Shown piece by piece: positions 12,739-25,384 of a stretch of DNA of 64,000 nucleotides (the first letter of the stretch is position 1; the number at the start of each line of letters is the position of its first letter). The notes under the pieces are model-generated. The model did no database searches. It saw only the letters and a program-made list of their open reading frames with translations, and was not told where the DNA came from. The position numbers were made by a program, and so were the translations under genes. Source of the DNA: Neocallimastix lanati (nom. inval.) (taxonomy: Eukaryota > Neocallimastigomycota > Neocallimastigomycetes > Neocallimastigales > Neocallimastigaceae); contig JACVTC010000154.1 in the NCBI GenBank assembly GCA_016946835.1, positions 62,001 to 126,000 on the forward strand. The letters run 5' to 3'.

Positions 12739-13069
12739 TATTTAATTTATTTTAGGATATTAAAAACAAATTCATTATTTTCAAAAAACAAAAAACAAAA
12801 AAACAAAAAAATAAAAATAATAATAATAATAAGGAAAATAAAATTAAGATAAAGATATATTGTATTAAAGAAATACTTTGATTTCATTTATCATTATTTT
12901 TTAAAAATATTAATAAAGTTAGGAATATTTGTTGAATAAAACATAATATTCTAAAAACATTCTTTAAATAATATATTCTTGTGTAAGTTTAAAATTAATT
13001 ATAATAATAGCAATATTATAGTACAAATTAACTAAATTATTCTAAATTATTATATTAATAGTTTTATTG

Positions 13070-13103
<34 letters not shown>

Positions 13104-13190
13104 TTATTAATAAATAAAATTTATTTTAATATATATATATATTTTATATTTATATTTATATTTTTATTATTATTATAAAAATATAGAATA

Positions 13191-13222
<32 letters not shown>

Positions 13223-13356
13223 CAATTTATTTCATTATATTAATATTTCAGGAAATTAATTCATTTTTTATTAATAGACTAAAAATAAAAGAACTTATCC
13301 CAACAATTCTAAATTAATTAATTTAAGTTTCGTAAACAATAAAAAAAATATACCAA

Positions 13357-14465
13357 ATGGAAGGCTCAACTTCAAACAATATACCAATTGAAGATGAAAT
13401 TCAACCTGTAAGTAATGAAGAATTATATGCTTCAGAAAATGATGAAAATTGTCAATTACTGTTAAATATTACAATTGATAATATTGAAAATGATTTGGGA
13501 GATTCTTCTAATAATACGGATTCAGATTCTTATTCTTCAAATTCAATAAATTTACAAATGAGTACTATGGAGAAATTTAAATATATATCTACTCGAATTC
13601 TTTATTCTAAATACTTTCAGTATTATTATTTCACAATAGTTTTATTATCCATTGCTTCTCTTATATTGGTAAATAATAATAACAAATAAAAAATAAAAAA
13701 AAAAAGGTTATTTGAATTAAAATAATTGTATTATATTTAGTTTCTAACATACATACATATATATATATATTATTATTATTACTATTATTATTATTACTTT
13801 ATTTTATTTTTTTTTATTATTATTATTGTTTCTTTAAAAAAATAAATAATAGACATGTACCTTGGAATGGTAAATATTATGAATCATATAATTAATCATA
13901 TAATTTTTTTTTTTTTTATTTAATATTCATTTCTAATTCTTTTATAATAATTTATTATTACATGTTTTTATTAAAAAAGTTCAAACAATTATTATATTTT
14001 ACTTGAAGGCTTTATTATTTTGGCACTTCTTATTGAAGTTACTATTCGTTTATTAGCTCAAAGAAAGGTAATAATAACCTATTAAAATAATATAAAATAA
14101 TTGAAAAAAAAAAAGTATTATATATACTATTGAATACTTATATAAATATTCATCCTATTAACTTTATTTTTATTTTATTTTATTTTGTATTCTATTCTAT
14201 TCTAAATTATTTTTATCATATTTATATTTATTTTATTTTGTTTTTAGTATTACTTTTACTCATTTTGGAATATATTAGATATTATAATTCTTGGTGTATG
14301 TGTATGGTTGTTTTATATTACCCAAACGGAATGTCCATTAAGTGAAAATGACTCTCTTATTGATAGTGGTATTTTAATTATAAGATATATTATTCAATTT
14401 ATCCGTTTATGTATTTTATTAAGGAAGTATGCATTATTATTTTATTAATAATTTATTAAATTATA

Positions 14466-14529
<64 letters not shown>

Positions 14530-15478
14530 TTATTAACAATATCTTCTTATATTCAAATATAAACTTAATTGAAATTAATTTTAATTTAAATGAATAAAAA
14601 GAAATAAATCATCAGGTGCTAATAAAAAGAGAAAATCCGTAAATTTCAATCAATTGAATAGAAAACCAACCTATGGTTCATTTAATCCATCTTCACATCA
14701 TAGAAAAGTGATAAGAAAAGATTCAAAAACTGGTGAAATAAGAGTTGATGAAGAAGAAGTTGATGGTGAAGGTGAAGGTGAAGGTGAATCAGGATATCCT
14801 AATATTATAAATTCTAGAGTATTTAATCCTTATGGAGCGATAGATGATTCTCGTATAAGTATTTATGACAACAGTGTGCAAAATGAAAGTTTCGTAAGTG
14901 TTAATAATTTAAGTCAAAGTTTTATAAGAGATTATGCAAACTATTTACAATTAAGTCAGGGTAGCATTGATATTAATATTAATAGTAATGCTAATTTAGC
15001 CAAGGTGATTTATCGTGAAGGAACTCATTCTGATTTTGATAGTAAACAAAGTCTTAATACTTCTCATCAAAATTTATTAAAATCTAGTATTGAAAATAAT
15101 CATAAAGATTCATATAATGGATTACCACCTTCAAAAAATTCTGGTGATCGTTTACTAGCTTCATCTACTCATCTTACGAATGATATAGATCAATCTTTTG
15201 ATAGTATATCTACAAATCCAATTGAAACTCCATCCACACCAATCCTCTCACCTTCCTTCTCTTCCTATCGTAAAAAACAATTACCACCACAACCACAAAA
15301 AACAATTTCACCCGAAGTTAGTTTTTCAATTTCTCTTCCACCAAAGATAGGAAAAAAACAAAATCAAATTGCTCAAACGAATCATAGTAGTACATTTAAT
15401 GAAATTCCAAGTAGAGTTAATTTATTAACTCCAATTCTTTATGGTAGTCCAGCAACATATACCTCAAGTAGAAATTAA
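13357..15478 (+). CDS. Voltage-sensor-domain membrane protein, five exons
   Basis: Exons: 13357-13668, 13853-13869 (17 nt), 13980-14067, 14248-14426 and 14602-15478. They join in frame to 490 residues, all with GT-AG introns. After an acidic, Ser/Asn-rich N-terminus come four membrane segments. S1 is about 86-104. S2 is about 114-136, with Glu119, Glu129 and Arg133. S3 is about 145-163, with the hallmark FWNILDIIIL (Asn147, Asp150). S4 is about 180-199, IRYIIQFIRLCILLRK, with Arg185, Arg192, Arg198 and Lys199. No pore helix follows; instead there is a cytosolic tail of about 290 residues rich in Ser/Asn/Pro, with an acidic Gly-Glu repeat near 237-246. This is the architecture of Hv1-type and other voltage-sensor-only proteins. 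The location (plasma membrane or vacuole) and whether it conducts protons are unknown. The domain call is strong; the function is inferred. Confidence 0.82.
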
Positions 15479-15589
15479 AAAAAAAAAAAAAATAAAATAA
15501 GAAAAATAAAAAATAAAAAAAATAAAAACTAAAATATAAAAAAATAAAAATATAAAATACAAATATAAAATAAATTAAATTTAAGAAAG

Positions 15590-15624
<35 letters not shown>

Positions 15625-15881
15625 TTTAAAATTTAAAAATTTTCATATTAATTTTTTTTATATATATTATGTATTATTTATTTTTATTTTTATTTTTATT
15701 TTTATTTTTTTATTTTTATTTTATTTTTTTATTTTTATTTTTATTTTTATTTTAAAAATTGAATCATGTAATAATAATAATAAAAATAAAAAAGCAAAAA
15801 TGAAAAAAGTTCCAATTAATAATAAAATAATTAATCAATAAACCAATAAATAATAATAAAAAAACCCAAAATATATATATT

Positions 15882-15966
<85 letters not shown>

Positions 15967-16199
15967 TAAACCACATACAAATAATAAGTGATTTATATTA
16001 TTTTTTTTTATTCAAATTTCTTTTATAAATAATTCACCTTAGAAATATTTCTCCAAACATTTAATTTTTTAATTTAATAACCATATACTTATTATTATTA
16101 TTATTATTTTTCCCTTTATTCCATTATTTTTATTATTCAATTATATTTTCATAAAGCTTTCATTATCTTTATTTATTTTAAATCTATCTTATAGTTTAA

Positions 16200-16810
16200 A
16201 TCAAAAATATATATATAAAATTAAGTAAAAAGAGAAAAAGAGAATAAAAGTAATAATAAGAATACGAATAAAACAATAAAAATAGCAATAAAAATAAAAT
16301 AAAATAGAATAGAAATAAGATAAAAAAAAAAAAAAAACCAGAGTAAATCAAATTCAAAATAAATAAATAAATGAAAAAAAAAAACAGAAATGAAAAAAAA
16401 AAAAGAAAACAAAAAACAAAAAAATAAAAATAAAAAAAAAATAAAAATAAAAATAAAAAAAATAAAAAATAAAAACAGAAAAGAAAAATAAATAAAAAAA
16501 TAAAAACATAAAAAGAAACAAGAAATAAAAAAAAAATAATAAAAAATAAAAAAAAAAAAAAAAATAAAAAATAAAATAGAAATGAAAAAAAAAAAAAAAA
16601 AGAAACAATAAAAATACAAACAGAAAAGAAAAAAGACAAAAAAATAATAAAAAATAAAAAATAAAAAGAAACTAGAAAATATACACAGAAAAGAAAAAAG
16701 ACAAAAAAATAATAAAAAATAAAAAATAAAAAAAAAATAAAAAAAATAAAAAAGAAAAGAAAAAAAAAATAAAAAAATAAAACAGAAAAGAAAAAAAAAA
16801 AAAAAAAAGA
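16200..16810. repeat. Purine-rich strand-asymmetric tract
   Basis: About 600 bases are made almost wholly of A with scattered G, T and C on the plus strand (AAAAAT, GAAAAG and similar). Some blocks recur, such as cagaaaagaaaaaagacaaa at about 16621 and 16686. The strong A versus T skew is maintained throughout. It could form unusual DNA structure or exclude nucleosomes; no gene is seen. Confidence 0.7.
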
Positions 16811-17518
16811 TCGAATGTATATATATTATTTATAATTATCACTTTTTTTTTTTTTTTTTTATAAATTGTAAACTATTACCATTATAACCACTAATACACT
16901 AATACATCAATTGATATTTGATTTAATTAAACTATTCAATATTTTTTCATTATTATTTTAATATTTATTTATTTTTATATGCACATGTATATATATTGTA
17001 TATATATTTTAAGCAATATAAAAATATCATCAATATATATTTTTATTAAAAGCATTATCACTATATTATATATCTTAAATATTATCTTTTTTTTTTTTAT
17101 TTTTTTTTTTTATTTTAAATTTTTAATTATAAATTTTTTTTTTAATGATTCATTATAAATAATTTTTATTTTTATTATTATTTTTTATTTTAATAAAAAA
17201 AAAAAAAAAAGGTCAATGTATATATATATAAATATATATTAATAATAATTATAATAAAATGACATTTATAAAACAAAACAAAAAAAATTTTTACAAAAAA
17301 TTAATCATTTATTTATTTATTTATTACTTAATATATTTATTTATTTATTATTTTATTTTCTATTTATTTTAATTAAATTATAAAATTTAAAAAAAAAAAA
17401 ATTAAAAATAAAAAATGAGACATTTATTTTTAATTAACTAAATAATTCTATTATTTATATTGTAGTGTATTATAATATATATCAGTATTTAATGTTTTTA
17501 ATTAAATTTTATAGATGC

Positions 17519-17549
<31 letters not shown>

Positions 17550-17709
17550 ATGTTAATTCTGTATTTTTTATTTGTCTCCTTTCTTTTCTACTATTGAATT
17601 ATTATCTACTTAAAATTTATTATAGATTGATATTTTATATTTTAGACATTTTATATGAATTTTTAATAATTTATCCATTTCTTTAAACCATTTTAAATTA
17701 TTACAAAAT

Positions 17710-18056
17710 TTAAAATAAATAATAAATAATAAATAATAAATAATAAATGATAAATAATAAATAATAAATAATAAATAATAAATAATAAATGATAAATAAT
17801 AAATAATAAATAATAAATAATAAATAATAAATAATAAATAATAAATAATAAATAATAGATAATAAATAATAAATAATAAATAATAAATAATAAATAATAA
17901 ATAATAAATAATAAATAATAAATAATAAATAATAAATAATAAATAATAAAAAATAAATAATAAATAATAAATAATAAATAATAAATAATAAATAATAAAT
18001 AATAAATAATAAATAATAAATAATAAATAATAAATAATAAATAATAAATAATAGTA
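17710..18056. repeat. (AATAAAT)n heptanucleotide array
   Basis: Roughly 340 bases consist of a nearly perfect 7-bp unit, with a few substitutions (gataaat, aatagat, one aaaaaat). The 126-codon minus-strand frame across it is repetitive and not a protein gene. Confidence 0.92.
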
Positions 18057-18351
18057 CTAACAATAACAAATTTAAAATAATACTTTTCAATAGATAATAA
18101 GATAATAGGTAATCATTCTACTTTTAAAAATATATAAAAGTAAAACGATTAAAAAAAATTATATATATATAAATATATATAAATATAAATCATGTAATAA
18201 TCATAGTTCATTTCTTTATAAATAAATTATCTCATAATCCATTTTATTGTTAATTGCTTTAATTCTAATAAAAGTGTTAATTAAAACAGTTAAATTTTGA
18301 TAATTTAGAAACTAAAATATTAATTAAACTTTATTTATTATTTGTTTTATG

Positions 18352-18384
<33 letters not shown>

Positions 18385-18690
18385 GATGACTTTATTCCAA
18401 AATTTTAAAATTTATATAATCTATAATAATATCCAAAATATAATATAATAAAATTTAAATTTGATATATAATTATAATTATAATTATAATTATTATATAT
18501 ATATATATAATAATTATATATAAAAAATATATATATATATATATTTTTTTTATTTAATTTATTTTATTTCTTTTCATTCTTTTTCAATTATAAAATAAAA
18601 TAAAATAAAGTTAAAAAAAAAAAAAAAATAAAAATAAATTTTTATGAAAAAGAAATACATTTCTATTTTTATATTAATTAGAATTTACTA

Positions 18691-18724
<34 letters not shown>

Positions 18725-19559
18725 TAAATATTTTATTATTATTTAAGTTTAAATTTATTATTATTAATAAGAAGATTATTGAAATTCTTGATTAAAATGT
18801 TTTTCATCATCATTAACAAATCTTTTAATTATTTTTTTTTTAAAAAAATAATTATAAATTTCACATACATATAATATTTATATTTATAGTAGATATGAAG
18901 AGAAAGTTAACATTATTAATAAAAAAATAAAACTATTTATTTTTTCATTTACAGATAAATATTTTTTTTTTTTAAAAAAAAATAAAATAAAATAAAAATA
19001 ATAAATTATAATAAAATGTAATATAATAAAATATAATAAAATATAATAAATATAATATAGAAGTAAAATAAAATAAAGATTTAAAATTCAATTAGGTGTG
19101 TGTATATTATAAATGAAATTTATTATATATATATATATGTTTTTTTTTTTTTTTTTTTTTTAAAGAAAACCAAGATAGCACTTTACATAATACTCATTTA
19201 TTAATAAAAAAAAAATAAAAAATAAATTCCAAAAATAAAAATACTTCTAGTCTTTTGTTATTAGATATATATATTAATTGAACTTCAATATTTTCAGTCA
19301 TTTAAACTTTTTTATAATAAATAGTTTTTACTACTAATTACATTTATATAAAGAAATATGTAAAAATAAAATAAAATAAAAAATACCTTCTAAAAATATA
19401 AACAGTCCAAGAAAAATATAAAGTTATATGTAATAAAAAAAAAAAAAAAAAAAAAAAACCTTATTTTATATATTGAACGTATTATATTACTAAAGGTTAT
19501 TTATTTAGAAAAAAAAAATTTATTTTTGAAGTAAAAAAAAAAAGGTTAAATAATAATAA

Positions 19560-19591
<32 letters not shown>

Positions 19592-19892
19592 CAATAAAAA
19601 AGAATTTTTGTAAAAATTACAAAAATTAATAATAAATACTTGATATTTAATTATATTTATTATATAGAGTGTAAAATATTAAGATATAAAAAATGTTATT
19701 ATTTCATATTATAAAAAAAAAAAATAAAAATTACAAATACAATAAAATAAAAATTTTAATAGTTATATATTAACATATATATTATCCTATTATATATATT
19801 TTATATATTATTTATAATGTGGAATTGTTGGAAATTATAATCAAAAAATAAATTCTTATATATTAAAATTTAATAGTGGATTATATATATTG

Positions 19893-19929
<37 letters not shown>

Positions 19930-20226
19930 TATATTAACAATAATAAAAAGTAGATATATATATATATATTCGTTTCTACTTTTTTTTTTATTGGAAATTA
20001 CTAAAATTTAAAATTTTAGAGTGAAATTAGAAATAATATATATACATATATATATATTTATTAAAAAAGTAACTAAAGTAGAAATGAATATATTTTCGTC
20101 TAGTGGATAATAATAATAATAATAATAATAATAATAGTAATAATAATAATAATAATAATAGTAATAATAATAATAATAGTAATAATAAATATATTATTAG
20201 TTTAAATATAGATTATATAAATTAAA

Positions 20227-21355
20227 ATGGATAAGGAAATAGAAATAGAAATGGAAGAAGTAGAAATGGAGGATACGGGAAGGGTGAATGGTATTAATAC
20301 CAATATTAATACTGATCCTAATGCTAATACCTTTGATACAGACGTTAATACCAATACTAATATTTATAATAATATTAATAATAATAATGATAATAATTTT
20401 GATAATAATAATTATAATACGAATATTGGTAAATATGAAGATAAAATAACTATAAAAAAAATAAAAAAATAAAAAATAATAATAATAAATAATAATAAAT
20501 AATAATATATAATAATAATAATAACAATAAATAATAATGAATATTAATTTATACATATATATATATAAATTTATATAATAATATTTTAAAATTTTATGTA
20601 ATAAAGGATTTGTTGGAAGTGAAGGATATAACCAATACAGTAATCCTTATAATAATGATTTATATTCACAACCAAGTATTAAACGTAAAGCTCAAAAAAT
20701 TGCTGAGCAAAATAAAAGAGCTTCACAAGAATATTTAAATATGGAACCAACCGCTCCACCAGAAACTGTATTAACTGTTGATCCACAAGAAACGCCTGAT
20801 TCACTTATGTCAAATAATAATAGTACTCATGATCAACCTAAAGAACAGGATCTTCCAGAAGAAAGTGATGCTGAAAATCCTCAAAAATTGAATTCTAAAG
20901 AAAATGATAATACTCAAGCATTATTGAATAAAGATAATGAAAAAAAGGATAAACCTAATTCTACCGTCGATGTTAAAGATGAGGAGGATGAAAAGTCTAT
21001 GAAACCTCCTAGAAAATATTCTGTTTGTTGTATGTGTTGCCCTCTTTGGTTATGTGTCAGTATTATTGCTGTTATTATTATATTAATTGGTGTTTTATTA
21101 TTCATCTTTTGGCCAAAAATTCCAGATGTTAAAATTACTAAAATTACATTGTCAGAATCTAATCAACCTATAAAATATCAACTTCCAACCATTTTTAATG
21201 GAAATAAAGGTGGTATAGAACTTGATATTGATATTCATATTTCTGTGAAGAATGATAACTTTTATGATTTAAGTATTAGCAATTTAGATACAAGAGTAAA
21301 TATTAAAATATTAAAAATTTTAAAACTTTTTTATTTTTATTTTTTTTTTTATTTA

Positions 21356-21403
<48 letters not shown>

Positions 21404-22173
21404 AAAAAAATAAAATTATTTTATAATAATTTTTTAAATATTAAATATTAAAAATAATTTATATATATTCTTTATATTTTTTTATTTTTATTTTACAATT
21501 AGGTCTATATACAAGCTGATAATGTTGAAAAAACAAAAATTGGTAGAGGTCATGTTGATAATTTAAAATTTGGAAGAAATAATGTAAGTAGATTAATTTA
21601 TATATAAAAGAAATATATATATATTTTTATTTTTTTTTTTTTTTATTTTTTATTCTTTTTTTTTTTATTCTTTTTTTTGTTATTTGTTATTTGTTTTTTT
21701 TTTTTTTTTACGTATTTTCTTTTCTTTTTTTTTTATTTATTTCATTTTTTTTGTATTCTATTAAATATTAAATATATTTAAAAATAAACATTTAATGTAT
21801 TTAATGTATATCTATATGTATATTTAATATTATTTTTATTCTAATATTATATATATAAATTTATTCAAAATCTTTATATTTAAAGACTACTGAATTTAAA
21901 TTACCTTTAACAATTGGTTACATTTCTGATGATGAAATGGAAAGACATACTGACTTGCTTTACTTATTTAAGGCTTGTGCAACACATCGTCAGATTTCGA
22001 TTCAATATGAAGTTGATATTGGTATAGCGGTGTTGGAAAAGATATATGTCCCAACATATAAAGGTAATGAACTCTTTACCTGTCCAACGGGTTCAATATC
22101 AGAGGGTATTGTAGATACATTATTTTCAGGTATGAATTCAAATATTATTCAATATTTGTCTTCTATCAGTTAA
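20227..22173 (+). CDS. Single-pass membrane protein with LEA-2-like domain
   Basis: Exons 20227-20428, 20607-21295, 21503-21583 and 21886-22173 join in frame through GT-AG introns to 419 residues. The N-terminal cytosolic part (about 1-210) is disordered: acidic, then Asn/Thr-rich, then Lys/Asp/Glu-rich. A Cys cluster CCMCCPLWLC precedes one membrane helix at about 215-237. The outer part, about 240-410, has the beta-rich pattern of LEA-2 (water-stress/hypersensitive-response) domains: a KITKITL start, LDIDIHISVKNDNFYDLSIS in the middle, and a final QYEVDIGIAVLEK strand. Fungal proteins of this shape are plasma-membrane or vacuolar proteins of poorly known role, possibly lipid binding. The Cys cluster next to the helix is a likely palmitoylation site. 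Intron 2 begins after codon DTR and is largely poly-A; reading through it gives a spurious Lys-rich end. Confidence 0.75.
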
Positions 22174-22862
22174 GGAAAACAATGATGATGAAATAAAAAT
22201 TAAAAAAAAAAAAAAAAAAAAAGGCGTACAAGCATACATACATACAAATAAATAAAACAAAATAAATCAAAAGACAAAAAAAAATAAGGAATAAATGAAA
22301 TATATAAATATAAAATAATTAATATCTTATCTTATATCCTAAATAACTATATATATATAAATTGAATTTATCAGTATATTATTCCTTAAATAATTAAAAA
22401 ATTATAATGTTGAGTTTTTAAAAGCTTAATATATTCTTTTTTTTTTTTTTTTCTTCTTCTTTCTTTATAATTACTATATTATTTTATTTATAATTACTAT
22501 ATTATTTTATTATTTAATTTAATTCATTTATTTATTTATTATTTGCTTAGAGAATAGCATAAAAATAATGTAATATTAGAAATCTTAGAAATTTTATCGT
22601 ATTTATTAATATTCCTATATTTATTATAAATATAAGTTTTAATATTTAATAATTTTTGATTTTATTTTATTTTATTTTATTTATTTTTTTTTTTTTTTTT
22701 TTTTTTTTATTATTTTTATTTTTTACTTTTTCTATATATATTTATTTTTTCTTTTTTTACATATTATAAAAACATTTAATTTATTTAATAATAAATAAAG
22801 CATCAATGAATAGTTTTTACATCAATTTTTTTTTCATTATTGTGTTTTATATCTATATATAT

Positions 22863-22895
<33 letters not shown>

Positions 22896-23690
22896 TTACT
22901 TCTTTATAATAAATATATATATTAAATATACTACTTAATGATCAACATAAATTGGTCATCATAATATTTCATATGAAAGTATAAATATTACTATTGCTAT
23001 TAAAAGGTTGTTAAATAGATAGTTTTTCATTAAATATTATACTGTGTTATATATGATAGGGTTTTATTCTACTATTGAAAGTTAATAGAGTAGAAATTTG
23101 AATGAACCATTGTCGACACAAGACCATACAATTCGAAAAATTATTATGAACCTTTCACTAAAAACTAATTACCCAAAGATGGTTTTTTTTTTTTTATCTA
23201 ATGAATACAACCATTCCAGAAGTCTGGCTTTTTCACATGTTGAGGGAGAGAAGAGGAAAGGAAGAATAAAAATTTTGATCAATCCTTGATATAAAAAAAA
23301 TAATTAATATTTTTTTTTATTATCATTTATTATTAATCTTTTAAGATTCATACTTGATTCATATTTTGTTTAAACTATCTATATATATACTTATAAAAAT
23401 ATATATTCTTTTTTTTTTAATTAATGAATTGATTTAGATATTTCCTTCATGATGAAAATATATAGGTTATCTAAACCAATAGAAGCAATTAACTAATTTA
23501 TTAGTAACTTCTCTTTACCTCTTCTCTTTTTTATTATTTTTTTTTCTCTCATTATAAATATTTCAATATTTAAAATAAAAAATATAAAATTTAATTAACC
23601 CTATATATATATATATATATATTTGAAGAAACAATTTTCTAAAATAAAAAATATGAAGTTATTTAAATATATATATATAGATAGAGAGAG

Positions 23691-23722
<32 letters not shown>

Positions 23723-24081
23723 TAATTTAAAAAATTTGAAATTTATAAGATTAATAATTATATAAATACTAAATATATTCTAATTTCAAATGGTTTAATA
23801 ATAATCAATGGGACTTTTTTACTTTAATAATAATTTTTATAATAAAATAAAAAAGATTAGTCAATAAATATAATTAAAATATATATATATATATATATAT
23901 TTTTTATTTACTTATTTAAACATAAAAGGTCTTTATTCTATATAATTATAGTTTAATTTAGAATAATTATAAATCACATTTCTTGATTGATTCATAACGA
24001 AGGCTATAATAATACTAGTTTATAATTCTTATACTCTATTAATAGGATTAATTATGATATATCAAAGAACAAATTAATCTT

Positions 24082-24120
<39 letters not shown>

Positions 24121-24400
24121 AATACACATCTAATATAAATAAATTATATCAAATATTTAATAATAAAAAAAAATTAATATTTAAATTGTTATTGTATAGC
24201 TCTTTCTATTTACATTAGAATAATTATATATATATTAAACCAATTAAGAAAAAAATTAATATTATTTTAAACTCGGATTAATTATAATAATCATTTAATA
24301 AATAAATTGATAGTTATAATAATATTTATTTAGTTTTATTTAATTTAGTTATAAATTGATTATTATTAAACCAATTGATTATTATTATTTTTTTATATAT
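22174..24400. other. Gene-free stretch
   Basis: This region is AT-rich with (AT)n runs at about 22870-22895 and 23880-23900, poly-T at about 22685-22708 and poly-A at about 24090-24118. A less AT-rich island at about 23095-23290 encodes a 63-codon frame, with a TTG start, that I do not recognise. It may be transposon debris. Confidence 0.55.
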
Positions 24401-24414
24401 TTATATATCTTAAT

Positions 24415-24997
24415 CCCAAAGGAATTAGCAGTAGGAACAGACCTAACATCATATAATGGGTGATGGTAAACTGTTTCTGATTATTTAAGGAAAGTACTGC
24501 CAAAACTAAAATACATAAAATGAATTAAAAGCAAACCTCTATACAAATAAAAAACAAAGAAATCAATAAAAATAATTTAATAAAAGCTTAAGCATATTCG
24601 GTCCATGGAGGAGATGATGTAACAGGAAGGTCAACAATAGGTATTATTATATTAATAGAAACAGGCATTGTTGGTTGGCAATCAAAAATAAAACATATTG
24701 CATCTTCATCAACTGTTGAAAGAGAATATTATGTACTAGGTGTATGCTCAAATCAATACATATATGAATAAAATAATAAATCCCCTATATATATCAGTGA
24801 AAATGAAACTACTAATATATAGATATCAAGTATCATCATGTTACAGGTCTTATTATGATAAATAAATTTTGTTTGAATTATATAAAACTCAAGATAATCT
24901 TTCAGACTAATTCACAAAATATTTAAATAGTAATTCTATGAAAAAGTATAGAAATTCTATCATGTATTAATTTTAATATTCTAAATTTTAGGAGGAG
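24415..24997 (+). pseudogene. Ty1/copia pol remnant: RNase H and 3' end
   Basis: A frame at about 24597-24770 reads GGDDVTGRSTIGIIIL, then GWQSKIKHIASSSTVEREYY. This matches the copia RNase H signature (DADWxxD...RSTSG...ISWxSKKQ...VALSSxEAEY), with the first Asp block altered. Upstream at about 24440, the codons for GTDLTSYN resemble the GTRPDITYA stretch between reverse transcriptase and RNase H. Downstream fragments at about 24890-24960 (TQDNLSD, FTKYLN) resemble the TxxQLADxLTKxL tail. Stops and frame changes are frequent, so this is a dead copy. It ends in the polypurine tract aggaggag immediately before TGTTAG. Confidence 0.8.
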
Positions 24998-25337
24998 TGT
25001 TAGAAATAAAGTTTATAATATTTAATATATATATATTTCTTATATTTATTTATTTTGTTAATTATAATTAAAAAACTAGTAATATAAAATATGCATGTAA
25101 TAATTTAATTAAATATAGGATATAGAAAAATCTTAAATTAATAAAAATAATAAAAATATTAAATAAATGAAGTAATCAAGATCACGTTCAAATAATTAAA
25201 ATTCAATAAATAATAATTAATAATTGAAAAAAAAAAAAAAAAAAAAAATCTATAATGATTAAATTTTTTTCTTTATTTTTGCTATGGTATTATTAAATAT
25301 CCGAAATCTGAAGATTGTAAAAAAAATTTTTTTTCCA
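24998..25337 (+). mobile_element. Candidate 3' LTR of the copia remnant
   Basis: The sequence after the polypurine tract begins TGTTAGAAATAAAG, a usual copia LTR start. An end at about 25337 (ttccaca) is only a guess based on a CA terminus. No matching 5' LTR was found in the window, so the right boundary is unproven. Confidence 0.4.
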
Positions 25338-25352
25338 CACTTATTAAAATAA

Positions 25353-25384
<32 letters not shown>

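Larger units (their letters stand above)
6306..13356. other. Seven kilobases without a recognisable gene
   Basis: I see no coding exon here on either strand. The stretch contains (TTTA)n at about 7282-7338, many (AT)n and poly-A/T runs, three 42-bp tandem units at 9226-9351, a degenerate 11-bp ATTAAAATATA-like repeat at about 10700-10860, an (AAT)n at about 10525-10600 and three 21-bp units at 12676-12738. The last few hundred bases are presumably the upstream region of the gene at 13357. Confidence 0.6.
15479..20226. other. 4.7 kb of low-complexity DNA
   Basis: No gene is supported. It contains an (AAT)n microsatellite at about 15885-15965, a strand-asymmetric A-rich block at 16200-16810, the (AATAAAT)n array at 17710-18050, poly-T and poly-A tracts, and (TAA)n interrupted by TAG at about 20108-20190. 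The long Phe/Leu/Ile frames on the minus strand are translations of these repeats. Confidence 0.65.

Noticed and set aside
16196-16639. Phe/Leu-rich minus-strand frames resembling membrane proteins
   Set aside because: The hydrophobicity comes from the A-rich tract on the opposite strand. There is no conserved motif and three frames are open at once.
17710-18090. 126-codon frame of Leu-Phe-Ile-Ile-Tyr-Tyr repeats
   Set aside because: A 7-bp microsatellite read in frame; not a protein gene.
20741-21451. 236-codon gene ending in a poly-Lys tail
   Set aside because: The C-terminal part reads into intron 2 through poly-A. A GT-AG junction at 21295/21503 continues the conserved domain instead.
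23098-23289. 63-codon frame starting at TTG
   Set aside because: There is no ATG, no recognisable motif and no splice partner with coding character. It is left as unexplained island sequence.
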